Assembly: GCF_002868735.1 (NCBI RefSeq)
Contig: NZ_CP025611.1
Span: forward strand, 3,304,501 to 3,368,500
From: Niveispirillum cyanobacteriorum
Lineage (GTDB): Bacteria; Pseudomonadota; Alphaproteobacteria; Azospirillales; Azospirillaceae
Length of the DNA stretch: 64,000 nucleotides
Direction of reading: 5' to 3'
Of the stretch, positions 43,270 to 51,322 are shown piece by piece; positions within the stretch are counted from its first letter, which is position 1; each line of letters begins with the position of its first letter. A model generated the notes under the pieces. It saw nothing but the letters and a program-made list of their open reading frames with translations. It was not told the origin of the DNA and did no database searches. The position numbers and the translations under genes are program-made.

Positions 43270-44165
43270 AAGTTCTTGTCTTCGGCGCCACGGGCGACCA
43301 GGGCGAAGCGCAGCTGCGCCGCCTGATTGCCGCAGGCCACACGCCCATTGCCGTTGCGCGTGATCCGTCGAAGCTGGGTGTTGCCGGCGTGGACAGCGTG
43401 GCAGCGGATTATCGCGACCCCGACAGTCTGGCCCGCGCCCTGGACGGGGTGGACGCGCTGTTCATCACCATGCCGTCCACGTCGTTCCAGGCTGCCGACC
43501 CTTTGATCCGTGCCGTGGAGGCCATCGGAAAGGCCGCAGCGCGGCAGGGGCTGCGCATGGCGGTCTTCAACAGCTCCATGATCATTAAGGATGAGAAGCG
43601 GGGCTTTGCCGCCCATGATGCCCGCTGGGAGATGCGCGAAAGGCTGCGTGACAGTGGCGTCCCGACAGTCTCCATTCAGCCCGTGATCTATTTGGATAAT
43701 CTGCTGCGGGCCTGGGCGCGGCAGCACATCCTGGAAGAGAACCGCATCTTCTATCCGCACCATCCCGACCTGGATGTCTGCTGGATCTGTCAGGATGATG
43801 TGTCGGACCTGATGATCGCGGCATTGGACCGGCCGTCCCTTGCCGGCCGCGCCTATAATGTCGGCGGGGTGGAGGGTATCCGGGGGCCGGATCTGGCCCG
43901 GCGGTTGGGTGCTGTGCTGGGCCGGCCTTTGCGGTTCGACCCGCGCCCGATCCCCGATTTCTGTGAGGCCATGGCCGGCGTGTTCAAGGATGTGACGACG
44001 CTTGATCGTGACCGCCTGACCGGTGAGCTGCGCCGCATCTATGAATGGTACAATTTCGGGGAGGAGAAACCCTTCTCCGTCGATATGGCGCCAATCCTGG
44101 CCGACCTTCCCGTGGCTCTGACGCGTCTGGAGGATTGGGCAGCGCGTCAGGATTGGCACATCTGA
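43266..44165 (+). CDS. NmrA-like NAD(P)-binding protein
   Basis: A 299-residue Rossmann-fold protein of the NmrA/atypical SDR group. The dinucleotide motif VLVFGATGDQGEAQLRRLI (residues 3-21) is the GxxGxxG type. Further parts match the NmrA core (LFITMPSTSFQAADPLIRA, FNSSMIIKDEKRG). The start is the GTG at 43266, which overlaps the MFS stop (GTGA). These proteins are reductases or redox sensors; in this operon a reductase acting on the imported compound is the simplest reading, but that is inferred. Confidence 0.85.
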   Translation: MKVLVFGATGDQGEAQLRRLIAAGHTPIAVARDPSKLGVAGVDSVAADYRDPDSLARALDGVDALFITMPSTSFQAADPLIRAVEAIGKAAARQGLRMAVFNSSMIIKDEKRGFAAHDARWEMRERLRDSGVPTVSIQPVIYLDNLLRAWARQHILEENRIFYPHHPDLDVCWICQDDVSDLMIAALDRPSLAGRAYNVGGVEGIRGPDLARRLGAVLGRPLRFDPRPIPDFCEAMAGVFKDVTTLDRDRLTGELRRIYEWYNFGEEKPFSVDMAPILADLPVALTRLEDWAARQDWHI

Positions 44166-44264
44166 ACCGCATCTTTCCTCCTCCGCCTCCCATGTTAATC
44201 TGGATAGCTAGGCAGTGGCGTCCAGACCGGCATAGAGTGCCGGCACCGGTGGGGAGGGGTGGTG

Positions 44265-44987
44265 ATGATCCTGATTGTCGAGGATAGCGAGGAACAGCGC
44301 ATCATCCTGTCGGCCATCATCGCCCATTCCAACCTGGGCCCTAGCCAGACCGTTGGAAGTGCCGAGGAAGCGTTGCAGGCGTTGGAGATTGACAGGATAG
44401 ATGGGCCCGCACCCGATGTGCGCGCCATCCTGATGGATATCATGCTGCCCGGCATGGACGGGATCAGTGCGGCTGCCCGGATCAAGGCCAATCCGCGTCT
44501 GGCGCCGATCCCCCTGATCGTCATATCGGCGCTGGAGGAAAGTGAAAGCCTGGCCGCCGCGTTTGCCGCCGGTGCCGCCGATTACATTGTGAAGCCGGTG
44601 CAGCCGGTGGCGTTGGCCGCACGGCTGCGCACCACACTGCGCCCGCCGGCTGGGGCGCGGCTGAAATCGGTGGATTGCCGGCAGGCGCTGGACGGGATTT
44701 TCGTGTCCGGCGTGCGCCTGGATGTCTCCATCGCCGACTGGCCGGAACTGAAGCTGGAATTGGGCCAGCATGGCGCCGACGAGATCCGGGAAAAGCTGAT
44801 CGAGGCCTTTTCATCCGTGCATGAACGGGCCGACAAATGGGTCTGCCGGGCGGGGGAGGGCGGTTTCTCCCTGCTGGTGGCGGGGGAGGAGAATGGCGGC
44901 GGCCTGTTGCAGCTGGCCGAGGAAATCGCCTGCGACATGCCCTGGCCAGAAGTGCGCGTCACCCTTTGCCCGGTGGGGGCGGCATGA
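44265..44987 (+). CDS. Response regulator with degenerate GGDEF domain
   Basis: A 240-residue protein with a receiver domain (MILIVEDSEEQRIIL, phosphoacceptor Asp in AILMDIMLPGMDGIS, Lys in DYIVKPVQP) and a C-terminal domain of about 100 residues shaped like GGDEF. There GEGGFSLLV stands where GGDEFxxLL would be, so cyclase activity should be absent. The start ATG at 44265 has GGGGAGGGG upstream. It ends in an ATGA overlap with the next, unknown gene. A paralogue with the same layout sits at 54800-55753 in the same locus. Confidence 0.85.
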   Translation: MILIVEDSEEQRIILSAIIAHSNLGPSQTVGSAEEALQALEIDRIDGPAPDVRAILMDIMLPGMDGISAAARIKANPRLAPIPLIVISALEESESLAAAFAAGAADYIVKPVQPVALAARLRTTLRPPAGARLKSVDCRQALDGIFVSGVRLDVSIADWPELKLELGQHGADEIREKLIEAFSSVHERADKWVCRAGEGGFSLLVAGEENGGGLLQLAEEIACDMPWPEVRVTLCPVGAA

Positions 44988-46558
44988 GCCCGGACGATAT
45001 CGGCAAGACCGTCGCGGCCCTGGTTTCCCGCCTGCCCACGGGGGCGGCTCGCCTGCTTTATGGTGAACTGGCCGGCGCGGGAGAGGCGAATGCCAAGATT
45101 GCCGTTGTCCGCCGCGCCCTGGTGGAGCGGATCAACGCCTCGCGGCAGCAGCATGGACGCCGGCTGTTCACGCAGCTGTTCGAACCGTTCATCACGGCGG
45201 ACATGGAAATGCTGCGCCCCGGCCATTCCGGCATCGGCGTGCTGCACACCGTCGATATCGGTGCCGTCTGGACCCAGGCGGCGGCGGGTCCGCTGGTCAA
45301 GCTGGCGGCGGAGATCGAGGCGAAACTGCCGTCGCTGGTGGCCGAACGGCCACTGGATCTGGTGCTGTCTCTGCCCGAAATTCAGGGACTGCAGGAGCAG
45401 GCCCGGCGTGGGGTGCTGGAATGGCTGACCGGTGATGCGGCCCGGCTGCACAAGGTTTTGATTGCGCTTAACAACTGGCGGACCGCGGAGCTGCGCCGGA
45501 TGGGGGCGGATTTCACACCGCGTTCCCTGACGACGGAAGATTTGATCACGATCCGCGGCGCCCTGATCCATGGCGCCTCTCTGCGGCCCATCGCGCAGGC
45601 AGTGCTGGCCGATAGCGGGTCGGCGGAAACCATGGTGGAACTGGCCGGCAGCTTCGCCCTGCACCCGATCCAGTCACTGACGACGCCCGAAGCGCGTATG
45701 GCAGCCTATCTGGTGCCGCTGTCGCTGCTGCACCGGCGGCGCGCCTACCGGTCAGTTGTGCCGTTCCTGCTGGATGGGTCGCCCACGGTGCAGGCCCGCA
45801 TTCTGGAGGCCATGGATAGCCATTTCGCCCGCATCTGCGCCCGGATCGGCAAGGAGGCGGGGATGCTGGCCGGGGCTGGACAGCCTATCAAGGGGCCGCT
45901 GGCCGCCACCACCCTGCGCCGACTGGTGTTGGGGGAGGAGTTGGGCCATCTGGACGCCATCCTCAGCATCTATGAAGAGTTTGAGATTCTGGACGATCCG
46001 CGCCTGGGTGCCCAGGCGCGCGATTATATGGACCAGATGGTGAAGGCAGTGGAGCGCACGCTGTACCCCGCCCTGATCGACCGTTGTATCGCGGCGGGCC
46101 GTGCGGTTGAACGCGCGCTGCCCGATCAGGATGCACTGGAATGGGCGCTGGGCCTGTGCGTGCGCTGGCGTACCGTCATTGGCCGTGTCATGCATTGGGG
46201 AACGGGTCACAGCAATTTCAAGGAACAGGTTCTGGAACTGGCCAAGGCCGGTTTCCAATCGGCCCTGTCTGACCCGCGCGCCCTGTCCCCGTCCGACCGT
46301 CTGGGTCAGGCGGTGCGGATGCTGCAAATCTCCAAACCGCTGGGCGGCGGGGCAGAAGGTTGGATCACCCTGCTTGACAAGGGCTTGGTCCGAACCGTCA
46401 GCGACCGGTTGCGGCACGAGGACCCCCTGCGCGATGGTGAGCGCGATCTGGCTGCCGCTCTGATGGTGCTGGTGCGTGACGAACTGCGCCGTACACGCCA
46501 TTGGCGGGATACGGGACTGGTCGCGCTTGACGAGCTGGCGCTGGCGGCGGGACTTTGA
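44984..46558 (+). CDS. Large protein of unknown function coupled to response regulator
   Basis: A 524-residue soluble protein with no signal peptide, no membrane helix and no motif I recognise. It is predicted mostly helical, with many Ala, Leu and Arg. Segments such as GRRLFTQLFEPFITADMEML and LRRLVLGEELGHLDAILSIY look like a repeated helical scaffold. Its ATG lies on the stop of the receiver-GGDEF-like gene (ATGA), so it is co-translated with that gene and may act as its partner or output. No homologue function can be named. Confidence 0.6.
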   Translation: MSPDDIGKTVAALVSRLPTGAARLLYGELAGAGEANAKIAVVRRALVERINASRQQHGRRLFTQLFEPFITADMEMLRPGHSGIGVLHTVDIGAVWTQAAAGPLVKLAAEIEAKLPSLVAERPLDLVLSLPEIQGLQEQARRGVLEWLTGDAARLHKVLIALNNWRTAELRRMGADFTPRSLTTEDLITIRGALIHGASLRPIAQAVLADSGSAETMVELAGSFALHPIQSLTTPEARMAAYLVPLSLLHRRRAYRSVVPFLLDGSPTVQARILEAMDSHFARICARIGKEAGMLAGAGQPIKGPLAATTLRRLVLGEELGHLDAILSIYEEFEILDDPRLGAQARDYMDQMVKAVERTLYPALIDRCIAAGRAVERALPDQDALEWALGLCVRWRTVIGRVMHWGTGHSNFKEQVLELAKAGFQSALSDPRALSPSDRLGQAVRMLQISKPLGGGAEGWITLLDKGLVRTVSDRLRHEDPLRDGERDLAAALMVLVRDELRRTRHWRDTGLVALDELALAAGL

Positions 46559-46810
46559 GGGGTAGCTTAACTACGCCTTTCGGCAGAGTTGCCTAAAGCC
46601 TGAATCGATCCAGCTCAGATTGTATTGGATTTTACCTATTCTTCTGGATACGCGGCCCCCTGTGGTCAGCGTAGCCATCATCCCTTAGTTATGATGACAC
46701 GTTGATAGTTCATTTTATTCCTTCCTGTTCAAAAGGTTAGTGCCTATCCGAAAGGCTCGGGTTTCTTCACCTTTCCCGCCGCTTCCCCCCATCGACCAAG
46801 GTTTCCCCGC
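46559..46810. promoter_or_regulatory. A/T-rich promoter region upstream of manC
   Basis: A 250-base intergenic stretch. From 46600 to 46740 it is rich in A/T (for example TTGTATTGGATTTTACC and TTCATTTTATTCCTTCC), unlike the GC-rich surroundings, so it probably carries the promoter of the manC gene and perhaps regulator sites. No gene or terminator with a clear U-tract was seen. Confidence 0.4.
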
Positions 46811-48229
46811 ATGTCCCAGACGATCATCCCCGTCATCCTGTCCGGTGGCAGCGGTACGCGGCTGTGGCCGCTGTCGCGTGAACAATATCCCAAGCAGTTC
46901 CTGCCGCTGGCCGGCAGCCGCAGCCTGTTGCAGCAGACGGTGGAACGCTGTCTGGCCGCCGGTCTGGGCACGCCGATCCTGGTGGGGGCGGAGGCGCATC
47001 GTTTCGTGCTGGCCGAGCAGTTCCGCGATATGGGCGTCACCCCGCGCGCCCTGGTCCTTGAACCCGCCGCGCGTAACACGGCACCCGCCATTGCTGCGGC
47101 CACGCTTCTGGCGCGGGAGATTGACCCGGATGCGCTGCTGCTGGTCCTGCCCGCCGATCATGTGATCCGGGATGGTGCGGCCTGGGCAACGGCGGTCGGG
47201 GTTGCGGCCAAGGCGGCGGCACAGGGTCATCTGGTGACCTTCGGCATCAAGGCGGAAACGCCGGAGACGGGGTTCGGCTGGATCCGCCCCGGCGTGGTGC
47301 TGGACGGGATCGAGGGTGCCTTCAAGGTGGACCGTTTCGTTGAGAAACCCGCCTTGCCCAAGGCAGAGGAATTGCTGCGCGAGGGTTGTTCCTGGAACAG
47401 CGGCATGTTCCTGTTCGCGGCATCGGCCATGCTGGAGGAATTGACGCGGTTTGAGCCGGCCTTGCTGTCGGCGGTGGCCGCGTCGGTCGCGGGCCGGGCC
47501 AGCGATCTGGATTTCGTGCGTCTGGCGGCGGACGCCTTCAAATCCGCCCCGTCGGTCAGCATTGATGATGCCGTCTTTGCCCGCACGGGACGTGCGGCCA
47601 CCGTTCCCTGTTCCATCGGCTGGTCCGATGTCGGGTCCTGGTCGGCGCTGCATGAGGTGGTGGAGAAGGACGGGGACGGCAATGCCACGCGCGGCGACGT
47701 CATCCTGCGCAATTGCCAGGGCTCCTACGTTCGCACCGACGGGGTGCTGACGGCGGTCCTGGGCCTGTCGGATGTCGTGGTGGTGGCCACCTCCGACGCT
47801 ATTCTGGTGGCGCACAAGGATGCGGTGCAGGATGTGAAAGGTGTCGTTCAGAAGCTGAAGGCCGACAGCCGCAAGGAGGCCGAAAGCCGCCCCCGCGTCT
47901 ATCGTCCCTGGGGCTATTATCAGTCGGTGCATGCCGGCGACCGATTCCAGGTCAAGCGCATTACGGTCAAGCCCGGCCACAAGCTTTCGCTGCAAAAGCA
48001 TTTCCACCGCGCCGAACATTGGATCGTGGTCAATGGAACCGCCCTGGTCACCCGCGACGGGGAAGAGATACTGGTCCGCGAGAACGAGTCCATTTACCTG
48101 CCGCTGGGTGCCGTTCACCGGCTGGAAAATCCCGGCAAGGTGCCCCTTAACCTGATCGAGGTGCAGTCGGGTTCGTACCTGGGCGAGGATGATATCGTGC
48201 GCCTGGAGGATACGTATGGGCGGGCGTGA
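46811..48229 (+). CDS. manC: GDP-mannose pyrophosphorylase / phosphomannose isomerase
   Basis: A 472-residue bifunctional enzyme of the AlgA/ManC/CpsB type making GDP-mannose. The nucleotidyltransferase part starts with the loop GGSGTRLWPLSREQYPKQF (about 12-30), includes VLPADHVI and RFVEKP, and the isomerase-like cupin at the C-terminus has KLSLQKHFHRAEHW, the metal-binding motif. It supplies activated mannose for polysaccharide. It is placed at the head of the synthase locus. It ends 13 bases from the convergent glycoside hydrolase gene. Confidence 0.93.
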   Translation: MSQTIIPVILSGGSGTRLWPLSREQYPKQFLPLAGSRSLLQQTVERCLAAGLGTPILVGAEAHRFVLAEQFRDMGVTPRALVLEPAARNTAPAIAAATLLAREIDPDALLLVLPADHVIRDGAAWATAVGVAAKAAAQGHLVTFGIKAETPETGFGWIRPGVVLDGIEGAFKVDRFVEKPALPKAEELLREGCSWNSGMFLFAASAMLEELTRFEPALLSAVAASVAGRASDLDFVRLAADAFKSAPSVSIDDAVFARTGRAATVPCSIGWSDVGSWSALHEVVEKDGDGNATRGDVILRNCQGSYVRTDGVLTAVLGLSDVVVVATSDAILVAHKDAVQDVKGVVQKLKADSRKEAESRPRVYRPWGYYQSVHAGDRFQVKRITVKPGHKLSLQKHFHRAEHWIVVNGTALVTRDGEEILVRENESIYLPLGAVHRLENPGKVPLNLIEVQSGSYLGEDDIVRLEDTYGRA

Positions 48230-48242
48230 AGAACCTCCGGGG

Positions 48243-49280
48243 TCACCGCCTGAAGTGCCGCTTCATCACCGCTTCCGCCGGCTTGCCCTGCAAGGTGAAG
48301 TCGGTGTCCTGCGGGCCGCCGGCGTCGGGATCGCTGAACCAGCGCCAGAGCAGGACATCGCGCAGCCCTTGGCGGTTAAGGGCGGTCAGCCAGTGATCCA
48401 GCACGCGGGCCTGCACATCTGCATCGGGATGGGCGTCGCGTTCTTCCGGGCTTTCCCAGGGTTTGGCCTGTCCGCCAGCGGCGCTGCGCAGGCCCAGTTC
48501 GCCAATCCAGAGCGGGCCTTGTCCGGCCAGCGCCGCCGCCAGCGCCTCAATCCGGCCCACCAGACCGGCATCATCATCGCCAAGCGGTGGGTAGAGGCTG
48601 ATGGAGGGGATGTCCAGCAGGATACGGAAGGGCAGGCGGTCCAGCTCCCCGTCCCAATGAGCGACATAGGTCACGGTACCCCGGAACCGGCCCCGCACAT
48701 CGGCGATGATGGCGGTCCAGGCGGGATCGTCACTGACGCCGCGCAGTTCGGTGCCCAAGGCCAGCGCATCGGCCCCTTCCTCCTGCGCCAGACCGGCAAG
48801 GTCGAGAAGCAGCGCGCGGTAACGGCGCAGCCATTCCGCCTGATCGGCAGCGTCGCTGAATTCGATCGCCCCGGCCCAGGTCTGTGGTACCCAGACATGG
48901 GGCTTCACCAGGACCTTCAGGCCCAGGCCCCTGGCCTGACGAATGCCGGCGCGCAATTGGTCCAGGCTGACGGCGTCGCCCAGCACGATGTGCGGGTCGT
49001 TGGGACCCGACTGCCAGAGGAACGGGATCAGGGCAACGGCATTGCCGCCCAGGTCGCGCAGATGCCGCAGGGAGCGTTCGCAGGCGGGAGAACCCAGTGG
49101 CGCGTCGGGCGTTGCGATCAGGTTCGCACCCCGCCAGGGCGGAGAGCCTGCACCAATGCACGCCGCTGGCAGCAGGCCCAGCCCCGCCAGACCCGCCCCG
49201 AGTTTCAGAATGCCACGCCGCGAGGCGTATCGTTCCCGCCGCAATCCGCAACCCTCCGCCCTTTCACCGCCGGACGCCAT
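48243..49280 (-). CDS. Tat-type lipoprotein, TIM-barrel glycoside hydrolase (GH113-like)
   Basis: A 345-residue exported hydrolase. A twin-arginine signal (ASRRGILKLGAGLAGLG) runs into a lipobox (LLPAAC), so it is probably a Tat-exported lipoprotein. The body is a TIM barrel with catalytic-type glutamates in ALALGTELRG (acid/base candidate) and WIGELGLRS (nucleophile candidate), resembling GH113 beta-mannanases and related glycoside hydrolases. It is divergent from the BcsB-like gene with only 38 bases between starts, in a locus with GDP-mannose synthesis. The start ATG at 49280 is a choice; an in-frame TTG at 49307 is possible. The family call is from motifs only. Confidence 0.68.
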   Translation of the reverse strand: MASGGERAEGCGLRRERYASRRGILKLGAGLAGLGLLPAACIGAGSPPWRGANLIATPDAPLGSPACERSLRHLRDLGGNAVALIPFLWQSGPNDPHIVLGDAVSLDQLRAGIRQARGLGLKVLVKPHVWVPQTWAGAIEFSDAADQAEWLRRYRALLLDLAGLAQEEGADALALGTELRGVSDDPAWTAIIADVRGRFRGTVTYVAHWDGELDRLPFRILLDIPSISLYPPLGDDDAGLVGRIEALAAALAGQGPLWIGELGLRSAAGGQAKPWESPEERDAHPDADVQARVLDHWLTALNRQGLRDVLLWRWFSDPDAGGPQDTDFTLQGKPAEAVMKRHFRR

Positions 49281-49318
49281 CGGGCACCGGCCACGGCCCC
49301 CTGTCAATGGTAAGCCCC

Positions 49319-51316
49319 ATGCGCCACGCCCTGATCGCCGCCCTGTTCACCGCAACCGCCCTGGTCGCCCCGGCCCTGGCTGCCGATCCGGCAAAGCCGG
49401 GGACCCGCAGCGTCACGCTGCGTGACCTGGGCTATCCGGATGGGGTCACCCTGTCCGGCATCTCCGCCCGACAGGATATCTTCTTCCCCTTGCCGGCCTG
49501 GGTGCCGACCGATAATCTCCAGCTTGATATGAAGCTGGATACGGCCTTGGCCGAGGGGCAGCGCGCATCGGTGCAATTGCTGCTGGATGATCAGCCGCGC
49601 TGGGCCGGGGCCTTGAAGCCCGGCACCCATGCGCAGTCGGTTGCGGCCAGCCTGAAGCGGACCGATCTGCGGCAAGGTTTCACCAAGGCCACCATCGCCT
49701 GGGGCGCGCAATGGACCGATAATCGCTGCGTCGATCAGCGGCTGCCCGGCGGTTTCGTCACCCTGTCGCCCGACAGCGCCGTGACCTACAGCATTGACCC
49801 GGCAAAGATCGACAGCGTGCGGGCCGCGTGGTCGGCGCTGGGGCCGCGCGTGCATCTGCTGCTGCCGGCGGGCGATCTGACGGTGACACAGTTCCAGGCG
49901 GCGGTGAAGCTGGCGGGTGACCTGCAACGGCAGGGCCGCATCGTCACCTTTGACCGGTTGCCGACACCGGGCGTCATCTCCACCCTTTCCGTACCGCCCG
50001 CGACGACCGGCAGCATCGTCATTGCGACCAAGGCCGAGGTGGAGGCGCTGGGCGCCGCTATCCGCGCGCTGCCGGGCAAGGACAAGCTGTGGAGCCTGCG
50101 TGATGGCGGGGCCGGTGCCGACATCGCCCTGCTGCCCATGGCCGAGGGCATGGCGCTGGCCCTGCTGGACGGGATCGACGGCGAGAAGGTGCGGGTCCTG
50201 ACCGATGGCTGGTCGCCGTTGGCGGATACCAGCGCCAATACCATTAACGCCGCCAAGCCGCAGCCCGCCAGCCTCATCGGCAATGACGGCATTCCCTTTG
50301 CCGTGCTGGGCCTGGGGCAGGGCGTCCAGGAACTGGTGGATCGGGCGGAATGGCCGCTGCGTCTGGATTATGCCCAAGTGCCGCAGGGACAGCGCCCGGC
50401 CGCCCTGGAGATTGAGCTGGCGCCCGGCAGCACCATGGGCGACAAGCCGCAATTGCTGCATGTCTTCGTCAATAACACCCTGCTGCGCAGCGTTTCCCTG
50501 CCTGATGGCGGCAAGGTGCAGCGCATTTCGGTGCCGCTGCCCGATGGTCTGCTGGGCCGGTCCAATGCTATCCGTATCGTGTTGCAGCGGCAGGCATCGG
50601 GCGGGGATTGCCGCGAGGCACCGCTGGCCAGCCCGGCGCAGATTCTGCCAGGCAGCCGCGTCACCCTGACCCCCGACAGCACCAAGCCCGCCGATTTCTA
50701 TGCCCTGTCGCCTGCCATGGCCAAGGGGGCGACCCTGGTGGTGACGCCGGATCACTTGAAGGATGTGGCGGCGGTGAACCTTGCTGCCCGCATCGTGGCC
50801 GATCTGGTGCCGGCGCAGGCGCCCCTGTCGGTGATCGTGGGCGATGGCAAGGCAAAGCCCGCCACGCCCTTCATTCAGCTGCCCGGTGCCAGCCTGCCCG
50901 GTAAGCCCGACCTGCCGGTCCGCCTGGATGGCGGGGCCGTCTCGGTCAAGGACCGGTCGGGGCAGGCCCTGCTGGATGTCACGGGCACCCATGGTCTGAT
51001 GACGGCGCAACTGGCCAGTCTGGACGGTACGCCGGGGCTGGCGCTGGCGACCAGTGATGGTCGTATTTCGCCCCTGATGCCACGTCTGGCGTTCGATAAG
51101 GGCAATGTCGCCTTCGCCGACGACACAGGCCTGTTGATGGCCTTTGATACGGTTCGCGACCGGGCCGTGCGGGTCGTGGTGGCCGATGATGCCGGCTGGG
51201 CCGATTGGCTGGACCGGTTCCGCATCGTGCTGGTGCTGGGTGCCTGGGGTCTGTTAACCCTGGTCGGTGTCGGTTCGCTTCGCCGCTGGTATCGCAACCG
51301 TGCGCCGAAGGCTTGA
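49319..51316 (+). CDS. BcsB-like periplasmic polysaccharide synthase subunit
   Basis: A 665-residue exported protein anchored by one C-terminal helix (about 638-656: IVLVLGAWGLLTLVGVG). A signal peptide (ALIAALFTATALVAPALA-AD) precedes alternating carbohydrate-binding-like and flavodoxin-like domains, as in BcsB, which guides cellulose through the periplasm. Segments such as TVAWGAQWT-type (here TIAWGAQWTDNRCVDQRL) and the single-TM tail agree with the family. Two Cys sites (NRCVD, GGDCREA) may form a disulfide. It precedes the GT2 synthase by 7 bases. Start could be ATG 49307 or 49319. Confidence 0.8.
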   Translation: MRHALIAALFTATALVAPALAADPAKPGTRSVTLRDLGYPDGVTLSGISARQDIFFPLPAWVPTDNLQLDMKLDTALAEGQRASVQLLLDDQPRWAGALKPGTHAQSVAASLKRTDLRQGFTKATIAWGAQWTDNRCVDQRLPGGFVTLSPDSAVTYSIDPAKIDSVRAAWSALGPRVHLLLPAGDLTVTQFQAAVKLAGDLQRQGRIVTFDRLPTPGVISTLSVPPATTGSIVIATKAEVEALGAAIRALPGKDKLWSLRDGGAGADIALLPMAEGMALALLDGIDGEKVRVLTDGWSPLADTSANTINAAKPQPASLIGNDGIPFAVLGLGQGVQELVDRAEWPLRLDYAQVPQGQRPAALEIELAPGSTMGDKPQLLHVFVNNTLLRSVSLPDGGKVQRISVPLPDGLLGRSNAIRIVLQRQASGGDCREAPLASPAQILPGSRVTLTPDSTKPADFYALSPAMAKGATLVVTPDHLKDVAAVNLAARIVADLVPAQAPLSVIVGDGKAKPATPFIQLPGASLPGKPDLPVRLDGGAVSVKDRSGQALLDVTGTHGLMTAQLASLDGTPGLALATSDGRISPLMPRLAFDKGNVAFADDTGLLMAFDTVRDRAVRVVVADDAGWADWLDRFRIVLVLGAWGLLTLVGVGSLRRWYRNRAPKA

Positions 51317-51322
51317 TCCGGC

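Noticed and set aside
49304-51010. 568-codon minus-strand frame opposite the BcsB-like gene
   Set aside because: Gln/His/Gly-rich antisense frame without domain; the BcsB-like protein has signal peptide and C-terminal membrane helix.
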